43,769 bases of DNA from an uncultured Acidobacteriota bacterium (GCA_902826685.1 CADEFT010000048.1:1-43769); one strand, 5' to 3'. Positions 27,701 to 36,153 are shown, counted from the first letter of the stretch. The notes: generated from the letters alone by a model not told the origin. Program-made: numbers and translations.

Positions 27701-28555
27701 TCACCGGGAAACGAGGTACCGCTCGCGTTCGGCGTTAAATTCACAGCCTACAAGCGCGATGATGGCCATCACATACATCCAGACCAGAAGCGCGATGACC
27801 GCGCCCACCGAACCGTACATCACGTTGTAATCGGCGATGTTCCGCACATACCAGGCAAAGCCAACGGTGGAACCAAGCCACAGGACCGTGGCTACCAGCG
27901 ATCCGGGCAGAACATGCTTCCATTGCTGGCGGCGGTTCGGCCCGATGTAGTAAAGACCGGCCACGGCCACGATGATGGCGGTAAGCGCCAACAGATAGCG
28001 GGTGGAGTAACTGGCCATCAGGACCCAGCCTCGCAACTGCTCGCCGGCGGGGATGACACCGAGCCAGGAGAGCACCCAGCGTTCCACACGGTCCCCCAAC
28101 ACGACCAGGGAAGAGGCGACAATCACCGGCCCGGCGGCGATCAGCACCAGCAAAATCGCCACCAGTTGATGCTTCACCGGGGAGCGGCCCGTGGGCAGCC
28201 GGTAAGCCGCCTGAAAGCCTTCCATGAGCGTGGACATGAGGCCGCTGGCGGCCCACAGCGACAGCAGCAATGCCACCACCAGCAGGGAAATGGGACGCTC
28301 GCCGCGCGCGGTGAAACTGTGGCGCACCAGGTCTTCGGTGCCGGGCGGAATGGCGCTGAACAGGAATCGCAGAATCTCGCGGGAGACTCGTTCGGCGTTC
28401 ACCTGAACCAGGATCGCCGCCAGGGCGCTGAGGAACGGCACGAACGATAGCAGCGCGGAGTAGGCAGCGGCCTTGGCGGTGCCAAGCGCGCCATCCTCAT
28501 AAGCGACGATCAGCGAGCGCTTGAACAGCCACCAGAACCGGCCGAGGTCTTCCAT
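27701..28555 (-). CDS. YihY/BrkB family membrane protein
   Basis: Polytopic inner-membrane protein of the YihY/virulence-factor-BrkB family, 284 residues with about six membrane helices. Landmarks are AAAYSALLSFVPFLSAL (about 29-45), LWAASGLMSTLMEGFQAAY and the closing YGSVGAVIALLVWMYVMAII, all typical of the family. The molecular function is unsettled. ATG 28555 was chosen because it starts the family domain and lies 1 base after the glpD stop; the frame extends into glpD but only in antisense-like sequence. It is probably the second gene of a glpD operon. Confidence 0.92.
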   Translation of the reverse strand: MEDLGRFWWLFKRSLIVAYEDGALGTAKAAAYSALLSFVPFLSALAAILVQVNAERVSREILRFLFSAIPPGTEDLVRHSFTARGERPISLLVVALLLSLWAASGLMSTLMEGFQAAYRLPTGRSPVKHQLVAILLVLIAAGPVIVASSLVVLGDRVERWVLSWLGVIPAGEQLRGWVLMASYSTRYLLALTAIIVAVAGLYYIGPNRRQQWKHVLPGSLVATVLWLGSTVGFAWYVRNIADYNVMYGSVGAVIALLVWMYVMAIIALVGCEFNAERERYLVSR

Positions 28556-28556
28556 G

Positions 28557-30155
28557 TTAGCGGGGTAGAGCCACCTGCTCGAGGACGGTTTGCACCTGGC
28601 TCGCGCGGGTCGCTTCATCCCAGTGCAGCCACGAGCCCATGACGCAGGCGTAGGGATCGAGTTGAGGCGCGTCCCAGGCCGATTCGTATCCGCGATAGGT
28701 GGAAACGAACATATAGTCGCCGAGGCGGGCCGCCATTTCATGTTGGACGGCGAAGGCCATCTGGGCGCACTCGACGCGGGGAACCGCGCCGTAATCCCGC
28801 TCGGGCATCAGCGCCATCAGATCCGGCAGGTGGACGCCGTAGTCGCGGGCGAGGCGTTCCACTTCCTCCACCGGCAGGCGATGATGGGCGGCGAGGCGCG
28901 GCATTTCGGCGGCCACTTTGCCGAGCGCCTTTTCGGAGTTGCCGGAGAGCGGCTCGGTGGCGGTCTTATGAGCGCGCACGAATTCCGGCGCCAGTTCGCT
29001 GGCGATCGCATCGCCGGCCTCTTCGCTCATCGAGCGATAGGTGGTGTACTTGCCGCCCTGAATGCGCAGAATGCCGTCGGAGGTATTGAAGATTCTGTGC
29101 TCGCGGCTGGCGGAGGTGGCCGAGGCCGATCCATCCGACACCAGCGGACGCAGGGAACTGAAGCAGGAGATGGGCGCCACGCCGGTCGAACGCGGATAGA
29201 CGCGGCCCACGACGCTCATCAGGTAATTCATCTCTTCAAGACTCATGTGGGTGCGATCGGGCCCGTCGCGATGGTCGATGTCGGTTGTGCCCACCAGCGT
29301 CAACTGGCGCTTGCTGCCCCAGGGAATGAAAAAGATGATGCGGCCGTCATGGCCGAAATAGGCAATGGCGTGATCTTCTTGGTTGAGGCGCGGCAGAACC
29401 AGGTGAGAGCCGCGAACCAGGCGGGGCGCGCCGGATTCGGGCTGCGACCAGGCGCCGGTGGCATCGACCAGTTTGCGGGCGGAGGTGAGGAACCGCTCTC
29501 CGGTCAGGGCGTCGTCGAGCAGAACGCGCCAGGTTCCATCGGCTTCCCGCTGCAGAGGCCTGGCGTGGGTGTAATTGGCGATGAGGGCGCCGTGCGCGGC
29601 CGCGTCGAACAGGTTTTCGAGCACCAGGCGGGCCGAGTGAACCGCACAGTCGTAGAAAACGGCACCGCCGGCGAGGCCGCTGAAATTGAGTCTGGGCTCC
29701 AGTCCTTCGATCTCGGCGCGGCTGACTTCGCGATGCTTGCCGATGTTGCCCGCTCCGGCCAGTTGGTCGTACATGCGAAGCCCCATCAGATATTTGATCT
29801 TGTCCAGGCGGCTGTAGACGGGCAGCAGCAGGCTGAGCGGCTGTACCAGGTGCGGCGCGATGCGGCGCAGGGTGGCGCGCTCCCGCAGCGACTCCTTGAC
29901 CAGCCCCATCTTGAGGTATTTCAAATAGCGCAGCCCGCCGTGAATGAGCTGCGAATTCTTACCCGACGTTCCGGAAGAAAAATGCCGCTGTTCGACCAGC
30001 GCGATGCGCAGCGCCGTGAGAGGATGCTGGCGCAAACACAAATCGCGGGCGATTCCGGCGCCGTTGATGCCGCCGCCGAGGATGAGAACATCCACCGTCT
30101 GGCCGCGCAGCGCCGCCAGGCTGCGGGCGCGCAGGTCCGGAGCGAAAGCGGTCAT
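28557..30155 (-). CDS. glpD: Glycerol-3-phosphate dehydrogenase (FAD, GlpD type)
   Basis: Membrane-associated flavoenzyme oxidising sn-glycerol-3-phosphate to dihydroxyacetone phosphate, feeding electrons to quinone. Full length at 532 residues. The FAD-binding motif GGGINGAG is at 27-34 after VDVLIL. GTSGKNSQLIHGGLRYLK follows (the usual form is TSS[RK]S[ST]), then IFFIPWGSKRQLTLVGTTD and GGKYTTYRSMSE, all GlpD signatures. The C-terminal helical domain is present. It is divergent from a sodium:solute symporter and closely followed by a BrkB-family gene. No glpK or glpF is in the window. Confidence 0.95.
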   Translation of the reverse strand: MTAFAPDLRARSLAALRGQTVDVLILGGGINGAGIARDLCLRQHPLTALRIALVEQRHFSSGTSGKNSQLIHGGLRYLKYLKMGLVKESLRERATLRRIAPHLVQPLSLLLPVYSRLDKIKYLMGLRMYDQLAGAGNIGKHREVSRAEIEGLEPRLNFSGLAGGAVFYDCAVHSARLVLENLFDAAAHGALIANYTHARPLQREADGTWRVLLDDALTGERFLTSARKLVDATGAWSQPESGAPRLVRGSHLVLPRLNQEDHAIAYFGHDGRIIFFIPWGSKRQLTLVGTTDIDHRDGPDRTHMSLEEMNYLMSVVGRVYPRSTGVAPISCFSSLRPLVSDGSASATSASREHRIFNTSDGILRIQGGKYTTYRSMSEEAGDAIASELAPEFVRAHKTATEPLSGNSEKALGKVAAEMPRLAAHHRLPVEEVERLARDYGVHLPDLMALMPERDYGAVPRVECAQMAFAVQHEMAARLGDYMFVSTYRGYESAWDAPQLDPYACVMGSWLHWDEATRASQVQTVLEQVALPR

Positions 30156-30213
30156 GGCCGGGGCGTGGAGCGAACGGCTGCCTTCATGCTTTTCATCATA
30201 TCCCTACCCGCTG

Positions 30214-30222
30214 TGTTAGAAT
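30214..30222 (+). promoter_or_regulatory. Extended -10 promoter element
   Basis: TGT-TAGAAT matches the extended -10 consensus TGn-TATAAT at all but one base. It lies 47 bases before the GTG start of the sodium:solute symporter, in the divergent gap with glpD. No good -35 is visible, which is usual for extended -10 promoters. Confidence 0.5.
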
Positions 30223-30231
30223 CCCGTTTCA

Positions 30232-30247
30232 CTCGCGCGGGCGCGAG
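30232..30247 (+). promoter_or_regulatory. 5'-end GC hairpin of the symporter transcript
   Basis: CTCGCG-CGGG-CGCGAG forms a perfect 6-bp GC stem with a 4-base loop. It begins about 10 bases after the extended -10 element, so it would lie at the very 5' end of the transcript, and it ends 21 bases before the start codon. Possible roles are mRNA stability or control of translation; the sequence alone does not decide. Confidence 0.4.
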
Positions 30248-30268
30248 AATGGCGATTCCTACTCGGGG

Positions 30269-31738
30269 GTGGCGTTGCGTTATCTCGATCTCGGCGTGAT
30301 TCTCGTTTACCTGTTGGGGATCACGTGGTTTGGCGCGCGTTTCCGGGGCGGCCAGCAAAGCCTGCGCGACTATTTCCTGGGCGGAAGGAACGCCCCCTGG
30401 TGGGCGATCGCATTCTCCATCGTCTCGGCCGAGACCAGCACGCTGACGATCATCGGCACGCCGGCGATCGCCTTTGACGGCAATTTCGGATTCCTTCAGG
30501 TGGTGCTCGGCTATCTGTTTGCGCGGCTGCTGATCGTGACGCTGTTTTTGCCGCAATACTTCCGCGGCGAGATGTTCACGGCTTATGAATTGATGCAGCG
30601 CCGGTTCGGCCATCGCATCCGCAAGCTGACAGCCGGATCGTTTCTGGTGCTGCGCGCGCTGGCCGAGGGCGTACGGGTGTTCGCGATTTCGATCGTGATC
30701 TCGATCATTTTAGGCACGGGCGAAATGGCGTCGATCGCGCTGATCGTGGCGTTGACACTTTTCTATACGTTTGAAGGCGGCATGACGGCGGTGATCTGGA
30801 CCGATGTGATCCAGATGTTTCTTTACGTGGCGGGCGCCATCGTGAGCTATTTCGTGATTCTCGACAACATTCCCGGCGGGTGGGCGCACGTGGTGAATAC
30901 GGCGGGTGAGTTGAACAAGCTGCAGATCTTCGATTTCCGTTTCGAATGGTCGGCGGAGTTTTTCGCCAGGCCTTACAGTTTTTGGGGTGGTGTGATTGGC
31001 GGCCTGTTCCTGACGACGGCGAGCCATGGAACCGAGCAATTGATGGTGCAGCGGCTGCTTTCGGCGCGCAGCCAGCACGAAAGCCGTATGGCGCTGCTCG
31101 CCAGCTGGTTCGTGATTCTCTTTCAATTCACTCTCTTTCTGATGATTGGCACGACGCTGTTCGTCTATTACCGCGATACGGGCCTGGCGGAGCCGGTGCC
31201 GCACGACCGCATTTATCCGCAGTTCATCTGGAGCAAGCTGCCGGTGGGCGTGGCCGGTCTGGTGGTCGCGGCGATTCTGGCCGCGGCGATGTCGAATTTG
31301 AGCGCGGCGCTGAACGCGCTCGCCTCCACCACGGTGATGGATTTCTACCGGCCCATTTCGGAGGCGCGCGGGCGCCGGCTTGACGAGCGGCATTACCTGA
31401 AGCTGGCCCGTTGGACGACGGTGTTCTGGGGCCTGGTGCTGCTGGTGATCGGATTCTTCGCGCGGCACTGGGGCAAGGTGCTCGAGGCCGGATTGGGAAT
31501 CGCTTCGGTAGTCTATGGCAGCCTGCTGGGCGTGTTTCTCTTGGGATTGCTCACCAAACGCGTGAACGAGCCGGCGGCGATGACGGGCATGCTGGCCGGC
31601 CTGCTCACCATGCTGTACGTGAAACTGGAAACTTCGGTCGCCTTTACCTGGTATGTGCTGATCGGATCGGCGGTGACCTTCGCAGCGGGCTATCTGGCCA
31701 GCTTCGTGACGGCGGACAGGAAAGGAATCGAGGCATGA
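30269..31738 (+). CDS. Sodium:solute symporter family protein
   Basis: Na+-coupled transporter of the SSS family, 489 residues and about 13 membrane helices. LDLGVILVYLLGITWFGARF starts the first helix, DYFLGGRNAPWW (about 32-43) is the family loop, and VSAETSTLTIIGTPAIAF (about 51-68) is the Na+-site region. AAILAAAMSNLSAALNALAS is the conserved SSS signature helix. GTG 30269 has only a weak purine stretch before it, and TTG 30275 is an alternative. Its stop overlaps the start of the amino-acid permease (ATGA), so both are one transcription unit. The substrate is unknown. Confidence 0.9.
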   Translation: MALRYLDLGVILVYLLGITWFGARFRGGQQSLRDYFLGGRNAPWWAIAFSIVSAETSTLTIIGTPAIAFDGNFGFLQVVLGYLFARLLIVTLFLPQYFRGEMFTAYELMQRRFGHRIRKLTAGSFLVLRALAEGVRVFAISIVISIILGTGEMASIALIVALTLFYTFEGGMTAVIWTDVIQMFLYVAGAIVSYFVILDNIPGGWAHVVNTAGELNKLQIFDFRFEWSAEFFARPYSFWGGVIGGLFLTTASHGTEQLMVQRLLSARSQHESRMALLASWFVILFQFTLFLMIGTTLFVYYRDTGLAEPVPHDRIYPQFIWSKLPVGVAGLVVAAILAAAMSNLSAALNALASTTVMDFYRPISEARGRRLDERHYLKLARWTTVFWGLVLLVIGFFARHWGKVLEAGLGIASVVYGSLLGVFLLGLLTKRVNEPAAMTGMLAGLLTMLYVKLETSVAFTWYVLIGSAVTFAAGYLASFVTADRKGIEA

Positions 31739-33105
31739 CGCAGGCAGCGGGATTGAAACGGGCGCTCGGATTATGGTCGGCCGTGGCGATCGTGGTGGGG
31801 ACGACGATTGGCAGCGGCATATTCCTGGTGCCGAAGACGATGGTGAACAACGTCGGGTCGCCGGAGTGGGTGTTCTTCGTCTGGATCTTCGGCGGCATTC
31901 TCTCGCTGGCGGGCGCGCTCACCTATGCCGAGCTGGCGGCGGCGCTGCCGGAGGCGGGCGGCGAATATGTTTACCTGCGCGAAGCCTATGGGCCGCTGTT
32001 CGCTTTCATTTATGGCTGGACGCAGATGTGGGTGGCAAAGAGCGGCTCCATCGCTACGCTGGCGACGGCTTTTTTCTATTATCTGGCCAATTTTTGGCCG
32101 GAACTCGAGAAGGTCGTGTGGGTGGTGGGCTTGCCGGTGGGACCGGGCGGCGGGCCGCTGGAGATCCGGCGCGGGCAATTGCTGGCCATGGTGGTGATTC
32201 TGATTCTGGCCGCCATCAACTATTTCGGCGCACGGTTCGGGGGCGGAGTGCAGGTGACGATGACTATCGTGAAGGTGGCGCTAATCGCGGCCGTGATCGT
32301 GATCGGGCTGCTGTCGCCCCACGCAGCGGTGGCCAATTTCTCCACCTCGACGGCGGCGGCGGGCGGCGTGGCCGGATTCTTCGCGGCGCTGGTGGCCGCG
32401 CTGTGGGCTTACGACGGATGGAACAACGTGGCCATGGTGTCTTCGGAAATCGAGGATCCCCGCCGGAACCTGCCGCGCGCGCTGATTCTGGGAACGGCGG
32501 CCGTGGTGGTGATTTACCTGTTGGCGAACCTGGCCTATTTCTATGTTTTAAGCGCCGGTGAAGTGGCGCGTACGGATCGCGTGGCGGCGGAAATGATGCG
32601 CAAGGTGATGGGCGAGGGCGGCGCGGCGGCGGTCAGCGTGGCGGCGATGATTTCGATTTTCGCCGCGCTGAACGGCTCCATTCTCACCGGCGCGCGCGTG
32701 CCTTTCGCGATGGCGAAAGACGGCCTGTTTTTCCGCTCCATCGGGCAGGTTCATCCGCGATACTTTACGCCCGCCAATTCGATTGTGGCGATGAGCGTTT
32801 GGGCGGCGCTGCTGGTGTTGAGCGGACGCTATGAGGATCTGTTCAACTATGTGATCTTTTCCAGTTGGATCCTGTATGGAATGGCCACGGCATCGGTGAT
32901 CGTATTGCGGCGGAAACGTCCCGATCTGCCGCGGCCCTACAAGGCGCTGGGCTATCCGGTGGTGCCGGTTTTATTCGTCCTGGTGGCGGCGGCGCTGCTA
33001 TTTTCGACGATGCAATCGAGACCGCGGGAATCGCTTTTGGGAATCGGTATTATTCTGGCGGGATTGCCCTTTTATGCCCATTGGCGAAAGCGGTATTTAG
33101 TATAA
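31735..33105 (+). CDS. APC superfamily amino-acid permease
   Basis: Amino-acid transporter of the APC superfamily (LAT-like subgroup), 456 residues with 12 predicted helices. GLWSAVAIVVGTTIGSGIFL (about 11-30) carries the GSGIF substrate-binding motif in helix 1. AYDGWNNVAMVSSEIEDPRR is the helix-6 signature. ATG 31735 was chosen because it overlaps the symporter stop by 4 bases and starts just before helix 1. Coupling with a sodium symporter suggests uptake of peptides or amino acids, but no specific substrate can be named. Confidence 0.93.
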   Translation: MTQAAGLKRALGLWSAVAIVVGTTIGSGIFLVPKTMVNNVGSPEWVFFVWIFGGILSLAGALTYAELAAALPEAGGEYVYLREAYGPLFAFIYGWTQMWVAKSGSIATLATAFFYYLANFWPELEKVVWVVGLPVGPGGGPLEIRRGQLLAMVVILILAAINYFGARFGGGVQVTMTIVKVALIAAVIVIGLLSPHAAVANFSTSTAAAGGVAGFFAALVAALWAYDGWNNVAMVSSEIEDPRRNLPRALILGTAAVVVIYLLANLAYFYVLSAGEVARTDRVAAEMMRKVMGEGGAAAVSVAAMISIFAALNGSILTGARVPFAMAKDGLFFRSIGQVHPRYFTPANSIVAMSVWAALLVLSGRYEDLFNYVIFSSWILYGMATASVIVLRRKRPDLPRPYKALGYPVVPVLFVLVAAALLFSTMQSRPRESLLGIGIILAGLPFYAHWRKRYLV

Positions 33106-33182
33106 TCGTGGTGACGGCCGGCTGCTTCCCGAGCCTCTTGAAAATCCCCTAAATCGCGGCGGCGAGTACCCCGAAATAGGTT

Positions 33183-33215
33183 TTGTTCTGAAAACAGAAC
33201 AAGACTCTTGTTTTT
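33183..33215 (+). promoter_or_regulatory. Overlapping alternative hairpins (attenuator-like)
   Basis: Hairpin 1 is TTGTTCTG-AAAA-CAGAACAA (33183-33202), 8 perfect base pairs. Hairpin 2 is AACAAG-ACT-CTTGTT (33198-33212), 6 perfect base pairs followed by TTT. They share 33198-33202, so only one can form at a time. Hairpin 2 with its T-run could end transcripts coming from the permease gene. The arrangement resembles an attenuator in front of the small protein at 33319. As DNA, hairpin 1 could equally be an operator. Confidence 0.4.
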
Positions 33216-33266
33216 CCCGCAATTTTGCGGTTACACTACAGAAGCAACCCCAAAAGTTGCCCGTAG

Positions 33267-33288
33267 TTTGTTCTGTTTTCGGAACGAA
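33267..33288. repeat. Second imperfect copy of the GTTCTG-N4-CAGAAC element
   Basis: TTTGTTCTG-TTTT-CGGAACGAA repeats the arrangement of the perfect palindrome at 33183-33202 with one mismatch in the inner 6-bp arms. The two centres are about 85 bp apart, close to eight helical turns, which would suit two operators bound by one looped regulator. It lies 31 bases before the start of the small RGRPP-motif protein. No regulator can be named. Confidence 0.4.
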
Positions 33289-33318
33289 ATCTCTCCAGCA
33301 GTGCAGGTTTCAAGGGCC

Positions 33319-33519
33319 ATGGACGTTAACAAAATGTTGCAGGAATTGAGGGAGGAGCGGGAGCAGATCGAGGAGGCCATCCTCAGTCTGGAGCGCTTGG
33401 CCCGCGGTAGAGGCAAACGGCGCGGCCGCCCGCCGACGTGGCTCGCCGAAATGAAAAAAACCACCCGTCCCGCCGCTCTCACCAAAAGAGCGGGCGAAAT
33501 CAAACAGGCCTCGTCGTAG
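33319..33519 (+). CDS. Small basic protein with RGRPP (AT-hook-like) motif
   Basis: A 66-residue protein. The N-terminal half is a charged predicted coiled coil (LQELREEREQIEEAILSLER). A basic turn, RGRGKRRGRPPTW, follows; its GRP core is like an AT-hook DNA-binding motif. The tail is Lys-rich. I recall similar small proteins in acidobacterial genomes but no known function. ATG 33319 begins the coiled coil; the frame opens earlier at a TTG, but that stretch lies in the palindrome-rich leader. It may bind AT-rich DNA, which is inference from one short motif. A strong terminator follows. Confidence 0.7.
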   Translation: MDVNKMLQELREEREQIEEAILSLERLARGRGKRRGRPPTWLAEMKKTTRPAALTKRAGEIKQASS

Positions 33520-33556
33520 CCTGTTCCAGGTGGTATCCTCAACCCGTCCCCCTAAG

Positions 33557-33588
33557 GAGCGTCCCCTTCCGGACGCTCTTTGTGTTTT
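33557..33588 (+). terminator. Rho-independent terminator
   Basis: GAGCGTCC-CCTTCC-GGACGCTC forms a perfect 8-bp GC-rich stem with a 6-base loop, followed by TTTGTGTTTT. It ends the small RGRPP-motif gene and lies 14 bases before the DUF3311 gene, so the latter should have its own promoter or depend on read-through. Confidence 0.8.
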
Positions 33589-33601
33589 ACACTAGCGATT
33601 T

Positions 33602-33823
33602 ATGAAATCCGCCGGGCTCACACTGCTGGTTGCCGCCTATTGGCTGCTCCATCAGGATTTCTGGAACTGGACTTCCGCGCGCCCGTTGGCTTTCGGCTTC
33701 CTGCCCCCCGCCCTCTCCTATCACGCTCTCTACACGCTCGGCACCTCCGCGCTGATGGCCGTGCTGGTGAAGTTTGCCTGGCCCGCGGAACTCGAACGGG
33801 AAGCGGATAGGAGCGAGGATTGA
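33602..33823 (+). CDS. DUF3311 family small membrane protein
   Basis: A 73-residue membrane protein with two hydrophobic helices (about 4-19 and 44-63) and the motif LHQDFWNW between them. It matches DUF3311, a family usually encoded directly before a sodium:solute symporter, and that is the case here: its TGA overlaps the TTG start of the next gene. It probably acts as a small subunit or assembly partner of that transporter; no biochemical role is known. Confidence 0.85.
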   Translation: MKSAGLTLLVAAYWLLHQDFWNWTSARPLAFGFLPPALSYHALYTLGTSALMAVLVKFAWPAELEREADRSED

Positions 33824-35445
33824 TTCCAGCCGCCTTCGTCTTCGTTTATCTTTGCGTGGTTCTCTACATCGGCATTTTCGCGTTCCGGCGTCCCCATCCG
33901 GAAGGCGCCGAAGATTTCTTTCTCGCCAGCCGTTCACTGGGACCCTACGTCTTCCTTTTGTCGCTGTTCGGCACCAACATGACGGCGTTCACGATTCTCG
34001 GCTCGTCGGGCCATGCCTTCCACAACGGCGTGGTGACCTACGGGTTGATGGCATCGTCGTCGGCGATTGTGATCCCGATGACGTTGCTTTTCATCGGAAC
34101 GCGGGTGTGGGCGCTCGGCAAGAAACATGGCTTCATTACGCCGGTGCAGATGTTCCGGCACCGGTGGGAGTGCGGCCACATCGGCACGGTCATCTTCGTG
34201 GTGCAGGCGCTGTTGCTGGTGCCCTACATCATCATCGGGGTGATGGGCGGCGGCACGGCGCTGCAGGCCATTACCGGAGGCGTGGTGCCGTTCTGGCTGG
34301 GCGGCGCGGTGGTGGCGATGGTGGTGATGAGTTACGTGTTTTTCGGCGGGATGCGCGGCACGGCTTGGGTGAACGCGTTTCAAACCGTGCTTTTTCTGTG
34401 TTTCGGTGCCGCGGCGCTGATTCTGATCGGTTCGCAAATGGGCGGATTTCCAGCGGCGATGGAGAGAATGCTGGCCGACAAATCGTTGGCTGGATTACTA
34501 ACGCGCGAGCGGGTGCCGCCGTTATTCTTCCTGAGTTATACCTTCATCCCGCTGTCTTCCATCGCATTTCCGCACATTACGATTTTCTGCCTGACGGCGC
34601 GCCACATGAGCCAGTTCAAAAAGACGTTGATTTTCTATCCGCTGTGCATTTTGGCGATCTGGCTGCCATGCGTCTTTCTGGGCGTGACGGCCAACAGCGT
34701 GCCCGACGCGCCGCGGATCGCGAGCAAAATCGAAGCGAGGAAACAGTTAGCGGCGGGCGGCGCGACGCTGACGGCGGAGACGCGCGCCGAGCTGCGAAGC
34801 CGGATGCCGGCCGACGACATCGTGCCGCTGCTGCTCGAAAGGTACGCTCCGTTGTGGCTGGCTGGCATATTAGGTGCCGGCATCATGGCGGCGGTGATGG
34901 CGTCCGATTCGCAGATTCTGGCGCTATCCACGATGTTCACCGAAGACGTGTTCGCCTTCTACGGAGGTAAGGAACGTTTCGGAGAAGCAGTTCAAGTGCT
35001 GACAGGACGAGTGTTCGTAATCCTATTGACGGTGCTCGCCTATGTAGTGGCACTGCGGGCGCCGGCATCGATTTTCGATCTGGCGGTGCAGTATGCGTTC
35101 TCCGGATTCGCGGCGATGGCGCCACTGTACGTGGCGTGCCTGTTTTGGCGGCGGAGCACGAAATGGGGCGCGCTGGCGGCAACGCTTTTCGTCGCGGCGG
35201 CCGTCATCGCGGTGGCGGCGTTTCAAGCGCTGGTGCCCGCTCCCTCCGGACCGCCGGTGGCGGTATGGAAGTGGGCGGGCGTGGACATTCTGACGCGGAC
35301 GCCCAACGGCACCGCCATCGCCGGACTGTTGCCGGTGGTGCCGATGACGTTGGCCGCCGCGCTGCTGATGATCGTCGTGTCGCTGGTCACTCCGCCGCCT
35401 TCGGTTTCGACCGTAGAGTCTTACTTCGGACGGCGTCCACGATAG
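33820..35445 (+). CDS. Sodium:solute symporter (DUF3311-linked)
   Basis: SSS-family Na+-coupled transporter, 541 residues, about 13-14 helices. It begins AAFVFVYLCVVLYIGIFAF, then EDFFLASRSLGPYVFLLSLF (about 31-50) with the NMTAFTILG Na+-site segment. GAGIMAAVMASDSQILALSTM near 348-368 is the SSS signature helix. The start is TTG 33820, overlapping the DUF3311 stop, with a GGAG nearby. A hydrophilic insert of about 60 residues (about 290-345) separates two helices. The second such transporter in this window; only 28% or so of landmark positions look shared by eye, so it is not a recent duplicate. Substrate unknown. Confidence 0.92.
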   Translation: MIPAAFVFVYLCVVLYIGIFAFRRPHPEGAEDFFLASRSLGPYVFLLSLFGTNMTAFTILGSSGHAFHNGVVTYGLMASSSAIVIPMTLLFIGTRVWALGKKHGFITPVQMFRHRWECGHIGTVIFVVQALLLVPYIIIGVMGGGTALQAITGGVVPFWLGGAVVAMVVMSYVFFGGMRGTAWVNAFQTVLFLCFGAAALILIGSQMGGFPAAMERMLADKSLAGLLTRERVPPLFFLSYTFIPLSSIAFPHITIFCLTARHMSQFKKTLIFYPLCILAIWLPCVFLGVTANSVPDAPRIASKIEARKQLAAGGATLTAETRAELRSRMPADDIVPLLLERYAPLWLAGILGAGIMAAVMASDSQILALSTMFTEDVFAFYGGKERFGEAVQVLTGRVFVILLTVLAYVVALRAPASIFDLAVQYAFSGFAAMAPLYVACLFWRRSTKWGALAATLFVAAAVIAVAAFQALVPAPSGPPVAVWKWAGVDILTRTPNGTAIAGLLPVVPMTLAAALLMIVVSLVTPPPSVSTVESYFGRRPR

Positions 35446-35452
35446 CCCGGCG

Positions 35453-36082
35453 TCACTCGACTTCGAGTTGGTATTCCCGCAGGACGCGGCCTTGGCCGGA
35501 GGCCGCCGCCAGCCGGACGAAATAGGATCCTCTCGGCAACGGCTTCTTCAAGGCCGCAATCAGTTCGCCGGTGGAAGAAACTTTTCCGGTCTCACGGCTT
35601 AGTTCCTCGCCGCCACCGCCGGTGACAGTGATCACGCCCGAGTCTCCGGCGAGTGGCAGGCCGGTGACGTCGAGATGCAAGCGAAGACGAACGGGCCCTT
35701 TCGAGAGGGCCGGCGCAGCCTCCACTCCCCTTGTGGCGCGCAGCGTCACATCCTGATAGGGAACGGCTTGGCGATCCGGTTGGGCGACCACCAGGATCAC
35801 GGCCAGACCGGCGCAGGCAGCCAGGGCGGCCATGCCGCGACGGGGACTCACGGCCTCCCAGAATCGCTCCCGGAGCGAAATCCGGGGCTGTTCTTTCTGC
35901 TGCAAATCCAATTGCCGGGCGGCGAGGCGGAAGCCCATAATGTAGCGCTCCGTCTCCACCAGCCGCTGACGGCATTCTTCGCAGAGAAAAAGATGGTCGT
36001 CTACCCGATCTTCTTCCTCAGGCTGGAGCCGCTTCAAAGCGTACAACTCCAGCAAGTCCTCTTCGACATGCTTACCTAGCAT
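35453..36082 (-). CDS. Zinc-finger anti-sigma factor
   Basis: Membrane-anchored anti-sigma factor, 209 residues. The N-terminus has the HX3CX2C zinc-finger motif of the ZAS family (His30, Cys34, Cys37 in DHLFLCEECRQRL). A single membrane helix lies at about 84-100. The C-terminal extracytoplasmic part (about 110-209) is beta-rich and unlike known sensors. It follows an ECF sigma factor gene by 71 bases on the same strand, the usual partner arrangement. It should hold that sigma factor inactive until an unknown envelope signal is sensed. Confidence 0.88.
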   Translation of the reverse strand: MLGKHVEEDLLELYALKRLQPEEEDRVDDHLFLCEECRQRLVETERYIMGFRLAARQLDLQQKEQPRISLRERFWEAVSPRRGMAALAACAGLAVILVVAQPDRQAVPYQDVTLRATRGVEAAPALSKGPVRLRLHLDVTGLPLAGDSGVITVTGGGGEELSRETGKVSSTGELIAALKKPLPRGSYFVRLAAASGQGRVLREYQLEVE

Positions 36083-36153
36083 TCCTCAGCAACTACCTGC
36101 CCTTCTCCTGCCCGGATACCGTTCCGCGCAGGCCGTCTCTATATGGAATAGTG

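Noticed and set aside
27688..27706. CGGTGA/TCACCG stem between the convergent secreted-protein and BrkB genes as a shared terminator
   Set aside because: The stem is made largely of the two opposing TGA stop codons, and no T-tract follows on either side.
28590..30299. A 569-codon plus-strand frame opposite glpD
   Set aside because: glpD on the other strand has intact FAD and family motifs, so this is an antisense artefact.
33101..33106. A perfect TATAAT at the end of the permease gene
   Set aside because: The nearest -35-like sequence is only 14 bases upstream and there is no extended -10, so it may be chance overlap with the stop codon.
33183..33202. Possible LexA box
   Set aside because: GTTC-N8-GAAC does not match the LexA site types I know (CTGT-N8-ACAG, GAAC-N4-GTTC, GTTC-N7-GTTC).
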